From Beaufortia kweichowensis (lineage: Eukaryota; Chordata; Actinopteri; Cypriniformes; Gastromyzontidae): a stretch of DNA of 64,000 nt. Under the pieces are notes generated by a model that saw only the letters and a program-made list of their open reading frames with translations, was not told the origin of the DNA and did not search any database. Positions 14,233 through 24,053 of this stretch are shown here, one piece after another (within the stretch, counting starts at the first letter, position 1; each line of letters opens with the position of its first letter). The translations under genes and the position numbers were made by a program. The stretch spans positions 9,403,795-9,467,794 of the forward strand of contig CM032795.1 in the NCBI GenBank assembly GCA_019155185.1. The letters run 5' to 3'.

Positions 14233-14997
14233 AGGATTTATTTGCCTGTTGACAACAAATAGTATAATGCTCTCGTCTCCAACCGTGCCCACCCTCGCAA
14301 TGCTTCTAGGCATTACTGCGGCCAGGAGTAATGACACTGCACATGTGTACATTTTTCTCACCTCATCAATTTTTGATGAAGGAAGACACTGGTGCATACG
14401 GTGGCTTAGTGGCAAAACACAACAAAATGATTTCTCAGGCAACAGTTCCCACAGTGGTCAAGTGCATTTCTGTTGTGGCTTAATTCTATTGTGCTAAAAC
14501 TTTTGTTTTGTGGGTTTTGTGACTTAGTTTTGTTGTGCTGCTTCCTAAATTGAATTGTGTTGTGTACCTTTGGGTAACTGTAAAGTCTTTAAATTAAAAT
14601 AAGATGAATAAAGAATGAAACTGAAAAAAAGGGTAGAACAAATATGCTATTTTTTGTATGTCAGAATTACTGTATATGTCAATGTCTACTCTTAGTTTTG
14701 CACATGATGGAGTAACAAAATGGTTACTAAATAAAAACAGGGAAAAGCATTGTTTTGTAGCTTGGGAAAGAATATAATACATTTCCAGTTTGAACATCTC
14801 AGTGTTATTTTGGTATTCCATAGGGAGGGTTTGACATTTTCTTAGTGACTTTAAAGTCTTTTTCAGAGTAAAAGTAGCCAGCAAAATAAGGTTGGACTAT
14901 ATCAACTCTTAACAAATGTGTGGAAACAGATTACAGCTGTCTAAAAAATATAATTGGTACCATACTCCATCTCAACACAACATTGTCCGCAAAAGAT

Positions 14998-15213
14998 CAT
15001 TTCGCAAGATGTAAACAGCACTGGTCCAGAAGCACTTCCTGTCTCAGTTTTTTAACACTACACAAATGTCAGAACAAAATACAATCAACAGAACATGTAC
15101 AACTGACTTGTTTAACAAACATCTTTAAGATTTAATTTCATTTACATATGTGAAATACAAAAAACTGAAAAGGAAGTGCTTCTGGACCAGTGTTGTTTAC
15201 ATCTTGTGAAATG
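14998..15213. mobile_element. 216-bp inverted-repeat element (MITE-like)
   Basis: The left arm 14998-15053 and right arm 15159-15213 are reverse complements over about 55 bp, sharing AAGATGTAAACA.CACTGGTCCAGAAGCACTTCCT and a following TCAGTTTTTT. The centre of about 105 bp is unrelated. Terminal sequence is CATTTC..CAAGATG. No clear target-site duplication was seen, so superfamily is unassigned. Confidence 0.75.
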
Positions 15214-17289
15214 GTGTATATATTTAGGGCACCATTGAATGGATTACAAATTAAAATGTTGTCATACATATTACTTGCCATTTTCAATGTTAACAATGGT
15301 TTTAAGGGAGATTTGGCTTGTGAGAAAAGAAATACTCGTTGATGAGAAATTTTCTACTTACTAGATTAGTTTCCCCTTTCAGTTTGGATAGTGCATCATG
15401 CCAACATGGCATGTGGTAAATGGTTGCTTCTGACAAGCTTTTTAGATGGTCGACTGAATTAAACTGTGAAGAAATTATTCACCAGAAGCATCAGGCCTTA
15501 AACTGATTTCAGGTTTTTTTGAATGCAGCTTTTAGAAGAAAAATATTTTGAAAGTATTGTTATTTTACAAAAGCTGTTCCTTTTTATTCAATTAAATGCA
15601 TTATGATCACAGGCTGACAAGTTAGGTTGCAATTTTATATGCAATTTTATAAACAGATCTAAAAATCATATTTGTTTATACTAACTAAGTTTATTTTTTT
15701 CTCTCTTGGTCATGTCCTATATTACATATAGGGTATTAAGTGAGTGAGAAAAGCCACTCGTTCCTACTCCCTCCACAACAGACTGTAAAGGGCACAATAC
15801 TTTATTATACTCAATCTTTTAGAGTACATCTAGGAAGCATGAAGACCCTATCTACACTGGCAGCACTGTTACAAATTTTAGAGAACCCCATTATAATCAA
15901 CAAATCATCACGGCAAGTAAGAGACAGATTTGTTTATTATAATAGGAGTGTTCTTGTCTCATGCCTCATAGATTCACAGTTAAAAGGAATTGTTATGCAC
16001 AATACATCAAAAAGACACTCGACCCAAACGTGATAAAATCATCATATTGTACCATATCCCCAGGTTAATGTTAGTAACTAGCAAAACATTTGCTATCATT
16101 TACTTTTTAATCCTTACTTTGATCAGTAGGAAGCACACCAGAATATTGTGAATTAAAGTTCAGTCGCAACCTGTCATGGAAATTAAGTTGTAATCAAATC
16201 ACTCTTCCTAATAATCATAACTAACCTGGTAAACAAGAGGGAAATAACAGGTTAATATGAATGGTGTACCAGCCCCTAACACAGTCCTAAATCCACATAT
16301 ATTACACAGAAACATTTGACAAAATAAGGTTCACCATCATTATCATAAATTTATTGGTTGTTTTCTAATTCTCTCTGAACTTATGTATATTGCATTTTTC
16401 TTGACACAATATATACCACATTATTATAGCCCAACAACAATGATATATCAGCAACTAATTACAACGTTAACTCATTTCTTTCAAACTAACAAAAGCAGAG
16501 AAAGTTTGCTTGGATTTATTGACAGCATCTCTGCCTCTGCTGCCTCCTGAGAATGTAATTTTTGTTTCTCATTATAAACAGGCTTATGTATAAAGATGCA
16601 GATCTTCTGAACCCCCTCCACGGGGATTATGATGGCATGTTTTTCAAGAAGAACGCCAAACAAAACAAAAAGCAAAACAGAAAAACCTCTCAGGAACGAA
16701 CGCCAGGCTGACAGTTCATTTTACAGATCACCTATAGCCCCAAAACCTATTCAAAACACACTTTAATCTGATCAAATGGATTTCAGTCCATGAAAACTTG
16801 ACATTTAGGGTTGTATGGAGGTGAATGTGAATACCACTGTAGACATCTGGAATAGATGGGGACAAGTGATGCCCAGAGAACAGGGGGTACAAACAAATAA
16901 AGTCATAGCCACATGAGTGACATTTAAGCTGGTCAGTATCGCCAAGATTCTCAATCTCTTACTGTATCTCCATCCTTTTTTCAACATCTTGATGTGACAG
17001 CATTTCTTACAGAATCTCTGCAGGAATTTTACATTCAATTACATCCTGCATATCTGAAAATCTCCCAGTAAATGTCAAAAGGTAAATAAGGTGGGATGCC
17101 GTAAGCCATGGTTCCCTTGAAGCTGGAGATTTGGAGTCACAGGCTACTTTGAAAGAAATATTGAGGTTTATGCTTTTAGCTCACTTTCAGGTCACTGGAA
17201 TATTGGAAAGCAGCACAGAGCCGGCCCACTGCTTCACCTGGAGCCCGTGTGCACAGACTTCCATTACCTTACCTTATATGTAAACCTTA
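15214..17289. other. gene-free stretch
   Basis: No supported gene. Small open frames at 15740-16033 (+) and 16481-17038 (-) have no recognisable domain and are not bounded by splice sites. Confidence 0.5.
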
Positions 17290-17978
17290 CGTCTCATTCA
17301 GGACAAATGAGTAGTACTATACAGTACATTAACACTTTAGTTGTAACTACTAACTAATATAAAAACAATATTAACCAGTCTGTGCGTAATAGCAAATTTA
17401 GGACTTTAAGACAGTTAAAGTAAAATTTAAGACAGTTCTATATAAGATAATATTAGTTACTTAATGAGATAAGCCTCATTAAGAATTATTAACTATGAAC
17501 AATTACAGTTTTTATGAGCATTTCTATTACAGTTTTAAATAAAATACAGCATTCTGCAACACAGTACACAAAAAGATGCATTTATATTCAGATCATAAAG
17601 AGGGTAGGTCCTTCCTTGGCCTATTATTATTTTATTATTATTAAAAGCATTATTACACTTCAAAAATGCACAGGTTTTCCTCCAAAAAGAGTAGCAGATA
17701 CCACCTTAAAAAGACACTAGCCAAGGGATTTGAAGAGATTGCTTAGGGGTGGTAATTAATTGGTCATTTTTTATAATTGGTCATAGTTATTTAGTAGTTC
17801 TTACTTATTCAGTAACTATTATTAAAGAATAAGGAACTGTATCTGTCCTTAATTTGCTATTACCTAGATTAGTTAACTGTTTCCACATTAGTTAATAGTT
17901 TAAAATGTACTACTCGTTTGTCTTGTATTGCTTGCTGCATTAGTTATTAATGATGGGCCATTATTTTAAAGTGTTACC
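17290..17978. mobile_element. degenerate inverted-repeat DNA element
   Basis: The left part (ACAAATGAGTAGTAC at about 17302, GTAATAGCAAATTTAGGA near 17387) is matched in inverted order by the right part (TCCTTAATTTGCTATTAC near 17846, GTACTACTCGTTTGT near 17908). The right end finishes in AAAGTGTTACC, that is GGTAACACTTT inward, a terminus type common among fish DNA transposons. The left terminus looks truncated. The centre has an ATT-rich microsatellite. The element is non-autonomous. Confidence 0.6.
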
Positions 17979-18331
17979 AATATTTAGGAAATAATGGTAT
18001 GGAAATTTTACTTTTAAATTTCTACAATTTTAGTTATAAAATATAAAAACTATACATTGTATAGTGTCTGATTGAGCCACTATTTAAGTAACAAAATAAC
18101 ACATAACAAATATTATCACTGATCTAACAAAAGATAATTATTTAAATGAAATACTACATTTTTATCATACGTATTTTAAACAAGTAAAAAGATCTAAACT
18201 TGAAATGAAACCACTTTGACATGTGCACGCCCATAACAAAGCTTTTCATTGTTTTAGGTTGGTGTTTCTACCTGACTCGACTGTCAGGAAAAACAGGAAG
18301 TATTGTAGGAAGTTTCAGGTCACTGGACTCA

Positions 18332-18394
18332 ATGTTGTATCATTACAGTCAAAGTGCGCACAAGAAAAATGGTGCAAAGCACTGTCAAATATAA
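18332..18394 (+). promoter_or_regulatory. possible uORF overlapping the ggt6 start
   Basis: An ATG at 18332 opens a 20-codon frame that ends at TAA 18392-18394. It is out of frame with the proposed ggt6 ATG at 18369 and overlaps it. Its -3 base is T (weak context), whereas the main ATG has A at -3 and G at +4, so leaky scanning is expected. It is relevant only if transcription starts upstream and no 5' UTR intron ends at the TTACAG just downstream. Confidence 0.35.
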
Positions 18395-18484
18395 AGTACT
18401 ACCAAGCGATGTGCAAGATGTCAACGAGAGCGACTGTGCAGAGGAGGAGGACGATGATGAAGAAATTACTATACATTTTCAGCC
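18369..18484 (+). CDS. ggt6: ggt6 coding exon 1
   Basis: ATG in a good context (AAAAATGG) opens 38 codons plus two bases, with a run of Glu/Asp near the end (EEEDDDEE). It ends at a consensus donor GTAAGT. The leftover two bases (CC) need exactly one base from the next exon, and exon 2 begins with exactly one. This phase fit and the acidic composition are the reasons for choosing it. It is short and unsupported by transcript data, so an upstream non-coding exon or a different first exon remains possible. Confidence 0.7.
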
Positions 18485-21400
18485 GTAAGTTACAAAATGA
18501 AAGTAACATTTTACTGACGTATTCCACGTTCAAGGCAAATGTAATTTAGCAACTGAACTTGCTTATTGTATCTGAAATTAGGTTTATCTTACGTTATGGC
18601 TGCTTTTGGTGAGTTTGCGCTATGAAGGTTATACAGCAGGTGCATCTACAGTACAGTAGAGTAACGACGACGCGACGCGACGCGACGCGACAAACGTTTA
18701 CATTATAACCAAGAAAGCTGTCGAGAGCGTCATGTCACTCACTCACTCACGTGCAGCGATTTATTATTAAAAGAAGATACAGTGTTATAGTGTTTTAGAC
18801 GTAAAATGGTTATCTAAACATCAATTTCTTTACAGTATTTACTGTAAGTTATTGTTAGAGTATTCATAAAAAACCTACTGTATAGCAGTTAGTACAGCAA
18901 ACCTTGCTTGTAAAAATACAATATACAGCTTATCCATATAGTTTATAGTACAGAATGCTATAGTATTATACACAGAGCCGGCGCCAGCCGAGTCCTGAAG
19001 AGGGGGCGTGTGAAATACTGAAAGGGGGCGGTGATCACATAAACAGGGTGTTTTTTTTTTATTTTAATAAACAATATCGAGTCTAGAAAACACTAAAGTA
19101 CAACAAATATATTGATAAAAACACTCGTTGAAGCTTCTGTTCTGGTGCGCGAGAAATGTAATGTGAAGTTAGAGTGGGGGTGGGGAAGCGCGCTAATCAA
19201 ACGACAGGACCAATCAAAATTCGACTTTGCCTAACAGACTTTTCTTTACTAAAATGTTGCTATTTAAGATTAATATTGACTCTAGGAACTGGAAGAAAGG
19301 GCAATTGGCAAATGTAATTTTTTTAAATAAAATATTTTATTTATCATTAAAATTACTTTAACATTCATGGTGATCTGAGGGGGCGGGAGAGTCCCGGTGA
19401 GGGGGCGTCGCCCCCACACGCCCCCCCGTGGCGCCGGCCCTGATTATACATGTATATTTAGTGTATTAATTACTATACATTATATTATAATTTACTACAG
19501 TTTAGTATTAGCACTGAAGTATATTAAACTCATGATGGTATTAGTTTTTTTATTTTCTGTTCACTGATATTGATCTTCTGTCAATGTTCTGGGTAAGCTT
19601 TGGCCTTTGAAGACTCTAACAGAGGGGGAAAATGTTAGTATTCCTACTTTTAAAGTATGTTAAATGAACTGCTTATAGTCATTTTATTAATTTGTATGTA
19701 AACACACGAAAACTTGTTTTGATAGATATCTGCTTATTTTGTGCATGTAAACACATTGTCTAAAGAGCTGCACAAATTCTTCTTTTGTGTTTCATGGAAA
19801 TGAATCTCTCTGCACAATCTGCTTTATTTTTCCGGTTCCTTTGTCAGTACTTTTACAGCAGACTACAGATTGTTATTCTTATTACATGATACAGGCCCTT
19901 CAATCAGCACAGAGGGAGAGGGAGAAGAGACACATATATCAGGGTCATGGTGGCCCTGATTCTTCTAGGAATAGTTTGTGGATTTATGGTCTGTGAGTGG
20001 AATGGGTATTGGTCTGGAGGTGAGGATCATTACCAGGAGCCCAACGAAGCCCAAAGCCCAAAGAAGAACTCTGGGAAAAAGGACCTTGACCGCCACCAGC
20101 ACCATCATGGAGCTGAGGATGATGATGATGACCAAGAGGAAGATCACCATAGTCACACCCATGAGCACAGTCAATCTGTGTACCACCATGCTGCTGTCAT
20201 CACAGATTCAGGCAAGACTCCTTTGTTATATATATATAGATGGAAGAGTATGCTAATATTATAATATAAAAATATTGGTATTATAACAGATGAAGAAAAT
20301 GCATGAAGGTGTAAAAGCTCATGTGCGATGTGGCATTTTTACAGAAATCTGCTCCAGCATCGGTAAAGATATTCTTAAGACGGGAGGGAATGTGGTCGAT
20401 GCGGCGATTTCTTCTTTATTATGTCTCGGAGTTGTCCACCCACACACTGCAGGATTAGGTCAGTGAAGTATTATGTACTTTTCATTTTTGCATTTTTCAA
20501 AAAACCAAATATTTTATTGGCACAGTCTTGGTTGGCAATGATAAATCCACTGCTATTTGACATGGATGATTCATCATTTTTAGACAAACACTGATGTAAT
20601 TTTCTAAAATCTGGGGCTTTGAATAGTTTGAATACTTTGGATTCTGAAATTTTCTAAAATGGAGTGTTAAATATTTTAAATGGTAAAATAGATCGATTTG
20701 AAGTTTCATCTTGATATCATAATGCAAATTATGATCGCAAACCCTCCCCAAAAACCCTTTTTCATATATATATTAGCAGTTTGGATTCTTCAGTGCATAA
20801 TCTCCCAAATGCATATCTCTAAAGCTTTCATTAGCACTGGATCTGGGCTTTTAAAAACGCAAAATTGTTGCTAAATGACTCTCTTTTCTACTCACTTTTA
20901 AGGTGGAGTGTTTTCAGCTATTTTGTACAACCACACCATGAAATCATTCAAAGCAGTACGTGACACTTCTCAAAAATTGCCTGCTTATGCAGCGCCCTCG
21001 CTGTTGCAGGGCCTTAGATTACTGCATTCAAACTACGGACATTTAGAATGGAGAAAGCTTTTTGAAGGCGCCACAAAACTTGCTAAAGAGGGTTTTCATA
21101 TCGATGGAATCCTTTCCAGGGCTTTGGAAACCCACAAAGATAAAATACTCCAGTCAAAACTGTGTGATGTGTTCTGCGATACGGACCGCCGCGTGAAATC
21201 GGAGGGTGCACATGTCGCCAACGGGAAGCTATCAGAACTTTTGCTGAGTGTCGGGCTAAATGGCTCCCATTTCTCTGAAAAGCTGGCCGTAAAATTGGCT
21301 CAAGACATTTCTAAAGCAGAGAGACCAGCTTTTCTTGCCGCTGCTCAGGCCAGCAGTGGAGAAATCAATGAAGCCCTTATTGTGGAACAGGAGAAATACA

Positions 21401-22176
21401 CCATTTTGTCAACCCCCTCCCAGCTCACGGGCAGAATCCTATCCAGGATATTAGATGCAGTCAGGGAGCGAAATCTCTCTTTTCAGAGCGATGGAGAACT
21501 TAATGATGCTGCCTCATACAACACTCTTTTAAATTTGGCAAGCGAATTCTTCAACACAAGTCAGACCCAGAATAGTCTCGAAGAAATTTTAGCATTTAAT
21601 ACCTCAAGCAGTCACATAGGGGTTCTCGATAGTCAGAGCAATTTTATAGTCATCTCCACCTCGCTCAACAGTACGTGGGGATCTGGACAATACTTACCAC
21701 AAAGTGGAGTAATTCTCAGTGATTTTACCTCAGACATCACTCAGCTGCCTTATTTCAGTTTCCCTCTAGTGGTGAAGATAAATGATGAAGATGATGCAGG
21801 TGATCGTGACACTGACGGTAATCATGAAGAAGAGGATCCTGAGATACAGTTGGTTACTGTGACCGGAGGTCTTTCTGCCCTGTTTCAGTCTGCGGTTATG
21901 ATGAGGAACTTGCTTGACTATGATATGTCAGCTGGTGAAACTGTGAACAGCCCTCTCTTCCATATAGAGCAGAGAGAGTCCACGATTTTGTCTGGCTGCA
22001 TGTCTTTTGTCAAAAATAGCTCTGTTGTCTACAGTATGCTTTCAGAAAAAGATGGGGAGCCGCAGGAGGTGGATGAATGTTCAGGACATTTTTTATCTAT
22101 GGTGCTGCAGCTGAAAGCAGAACATATAGGCGTCTATGGAGCACCTACTACTGAAGTCCATACTGATGGATATTAG
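18369..22176 (+). CDS. ggt6: gamma-glutamyltransferase 6-like membrane protein, 4 exons (gene span)
   Basis: Exons join(18369-18484, 19895-20211, 20345-20458, 20903-22176), 1821 nt, 606 residues; human GGT6 is near 490. Layout: acidic cytoplasmic tail (1-56), one membrane anchor (about 57-72), His/Asp/Glu-rich stalk (104-137), then a GGT fold. Seen in the sequence: TGGNVVDA and CLGVVHPHTAGLG in the N-terminal domain, and STSLNSTWGSG with a following SGVILSD in the small-subunit region. Seven N-glycosylation sequons agree with an ectodomain outside the cell. Known for the family: GGTs cleave gamma-glutamyl bonds of glutathione after autoprocessing at a Thr. Here Ser418 sits at that position, and the usual oxyanion Ser-Ser pair is Tyr-Phe (466-467), so activity is doubtful. 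The GG pair (504-505) and an Arg (202) at the substrate-carboxylate position remain. ggt7 is less likely because the VVHPH and LNSTWGSG blocks fit GGT6. Confidence 0.9.
18671..18690. repeat. (CGCGA)4 tandem repeat
   Basis: Four perfect copies of the CpG-rich pentamer CGCGA lie in ggt6 intron 1, about 190 bp after exon 1. A CACGTG E-box follows at about 18748. CpG-dense DNA this near the first exon may belong to the promoter-proximal region. Confidence 0.85.
18973..19442. mobile_element. GC-rich non-autonomous hAT element, 470 bp
   Basis: The element is bounded by an exact 8-bp target duplication ATTATACA (18965-18972 and 19443-19450). Its ends are CAGAGCCGGCGCCA and, reading inward from the right, CAGGGCCGGCGCCA. 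An 8-bp duplication with CA..TG ends defines the hAT superfamily. The terminal portions are rich in GGGGGCG, unlike the AT-rich surroundings. No transposase frame is present, so it is non-autonomous. It lies in ggt6 intron 1. Confidence 0.92.
19895..20211 (+). CDS. ggt6: ggt6 coding exon 2 (membrane anchor and stalk)
   Basis: Begins after GATACAG with one base completing the codon from exon 1, then a basic stretch (RGRGRRD), the hydrophobic anchor MVALILLGIVCGFMV (residues 57-71) and the stalk. Residues 104-137 hold 11 His and 11 Asp/Glu. Ends TCAG followed by GCAAGA, a GC-type donor. Only this boundary keeps frame with exon 3 (giving DSEICSS). The basic side before the anchor predicts a cytoplasmic N terminus (type II topology). 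Confidence 0.85.
20212..20344 (+). other. ggt6 intron 2 with GC-AG boundaries
   Basis: This 133-bp intron starts GCAAGA after CAG and ends TTTTTACAG. GC-AG introns are a known minor class whose donors match the consensus strongly elsewhere (CAG|GCAAG), as here. No GT donor nearby keeps both frame and the conserved junction. Confidence 0.8.
20345..20458 (+). CDS. ggt6: ggt6 coding exon 3
   Basis: Follows TTTTTACAG. Encodes residues 145-183 including the family blocks TGGNVVDA and CLGVVHPHTAGLG. Ends TTAG|GTCAGT in phase 1, matching exon 4. These blocks align with the start of the large-subunit region of all GGTs. Confidence 0.92.
   Translation, partial: KSAPASVKIFLRREGMWSMRRFLLYYVSELSTHTLQD
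20903..22176 (+). CDS. ggt6: ggt6 coding exon 4 (most of the catalytic fold)
   Basis: Starts after CTTTTAAG with two bases completing Gly183 and runs 1274 bp to TAG at 22174-22176. It contains the large-subunit remainder (LRLLHSNYGHLEW, KEGFHIDG), the would-be autoprocessing site TSSSHIGVLD (nucleophile position Ser418), STSLNSTWGSG, and the GG-containing TVTGGLSALFQ. An acidic insert (NDEDDAGDRDTDGNHEEED, about residues 476-494) lies where typical GGTs have a short loop. No frameshift or stop occurs. Confidence 0.93.
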
Positions 22177-24053
22177 GTTAATAATACTGTAGCCTTTTAA
22201 AGTTAGTTTCATGGTTTGAAATACAGTAGCTCACCTGTCTGAAGGCCCATAAACACATTTTAATTGCAATTGGTGGAAGATGATGGAAGTGACAGGGGAT
22301 AAAAGCATCATTTCCAGAACATTAATTTACTTAGTCTATTACATATTGAAATTTTATTCAAAAGCCCTATCAGAAAGGACAGTGTCTAAATTTTCACACT
22401 TTTTCTCTGTTGTTACAAACATCTCTCTACCCCTGAGCAATGAATGAAAAAGTACTGCACTGTAAGTTTACAAGTACCCTGTGAATGTATTTCTGTGTTG
22501 TTTACTGTTTACTTTAGCCAAAATTGTGACGATTAAATTATTTTAAGTTCCCCTTCACAGCAATACTCTAAATGCTAATGTTATACCTAGAAGTTTGTAT
22601 TTATTTTGTAATGCCTTGCAGTGACAACTTTCCATTGATCTTTTTTGTTTGATCCTGTAAATGATATACTATTATGCAGTGTGAAAAAAGTTGGTGAATC
22701 GATTTGATAAGCAAAGGACTGCTTTTATTTTTTCCTCATGTCGCACAATACAATCTGAAACTGCACTGAAGCATCAGTATGGCTTGCATACTGTTTTAAA
22801 ATAGATCAGACACATACACTGTTTATGATGTCATTTAAATATATGTGTTTAATATAAAATGTTTAATTAGCTGTGTAAGTGTATGTTTGCTTTTGAATTT
22901 ATTAATGTCTAAATGTGGTGATAATTTTGAGAGATAATGAGTGTATTATGATTTTTGTTGCATGCATCAAAAAGCTGCCTATTCTAGTTTTAATTCGTTT
23001 GGTCTCAGTGTCTGCAAATGTTGCACAGGGTGTATTTTGTACGTGGTGAATATTTCGGGCTTATGAAGAAAATTTTTGATTGTAAAAAATGTGATGGCCC
23101 ATCTTAATTGACCTGCCTGGCTGCATTGTCAGCTTTGATTTCAGTTCTCCTGTATATTGTAATATGGTTGTTCATGCAGCAAGAGATTATTGGGCAGAAT
23201 GTGTCAAGACTACCCCATTTTATTTCAGAATCTGTCACTGTTGCTTAAACCTGATGTGCGTAAATGTTTTGTTGTTCAAATACTTGCTCCTTCCTCTGTT
23301 TAAAATGCAAACACTGCTATAAGATTTATTTCACCAGCAAAGTCTGAAAACACTGTGGTGTTATCAAAACACGGTTTTGTTTAAGCAAAACATTGTTGTG
23401 TTTTGCTCTGTTCGTTGAAGCATTGTGACCAGTCTGACAAAGCAACCGCCTGTGTGAGTTTGGGGCAGAAATATATGTGACACTGTGTATGAAAACAAGG
23501 CTAAAGTCTCAAAATTATGAGATAAGGAGCATCAAAGTTTGATTTCACCTATAAATATCACTATGATTTCAATGTTTGACATGTCATTATTACTCAATTA
23601 ATATAAAATATATTGTTGTTTACATTATGTAGGATGATTTTACGAAGATAACAGTAAAGAGCTGGGTTTTTAGAGCCAGGGTCACATTTATTTTGCTACT
23701 CAACTGAACACAGAGTATTCAAGAAACCTGTATGAAAACAATCATTTTGCAATTTTTGTTTGGTGATGTTAGTGGTGCAGATTACACAGCTTTATAGCCA
23801 ACCACTGCATTTGTGTTTTATGTTTCATTACTATTAAAATACTGTAACTTTGTAACACACAAGGTGTTATTTTTTGAGGATTTTTCTGCATACAGTACTG
23901 TACTATAGAATGCACTGAAGCTACAAAGCAATAATAGTATAAATAGAAACACAATTGTATTATCACAATATTTTAACTATATTAAACTAATACTGTAAAT
24001 AGCTTGAACTAAATAAATTGATGTAAATAAATTGAACTAACTTGTGCAATAAA
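22177..24053 (+). other. probable ggt6 3' UTR
   Basis: Non-coding AT-rich DNA follows the stop without any exon-like pattern. The best poly(A) signal is at 24048, which would give a 3' UTR of about 1.9 kb. Use of an earlier variant signal cannot be excluded. Confidence 0.5.
24048..24053 (+). terminator. candidate ggt6 poly(A) signal AATAAA
   Basis: AATAAA in GTGCAATAAAATGC, followed within 60 bp by GT-rich sequence (GTGTCAGTGGGTGTT). This is the usual arrangement of a cleavage site. Two earlier AAATAAATT stretches at 24011-24032 could also serve. Confidence 0.5.

Noticed and set aside
19978..20256. Alternative frames over ggt6 exon 2
   Set aside because: They come from the His/Asp repeat read out of frame; only the frame starting at 19947 has the membrane anchor and joins exon 3.
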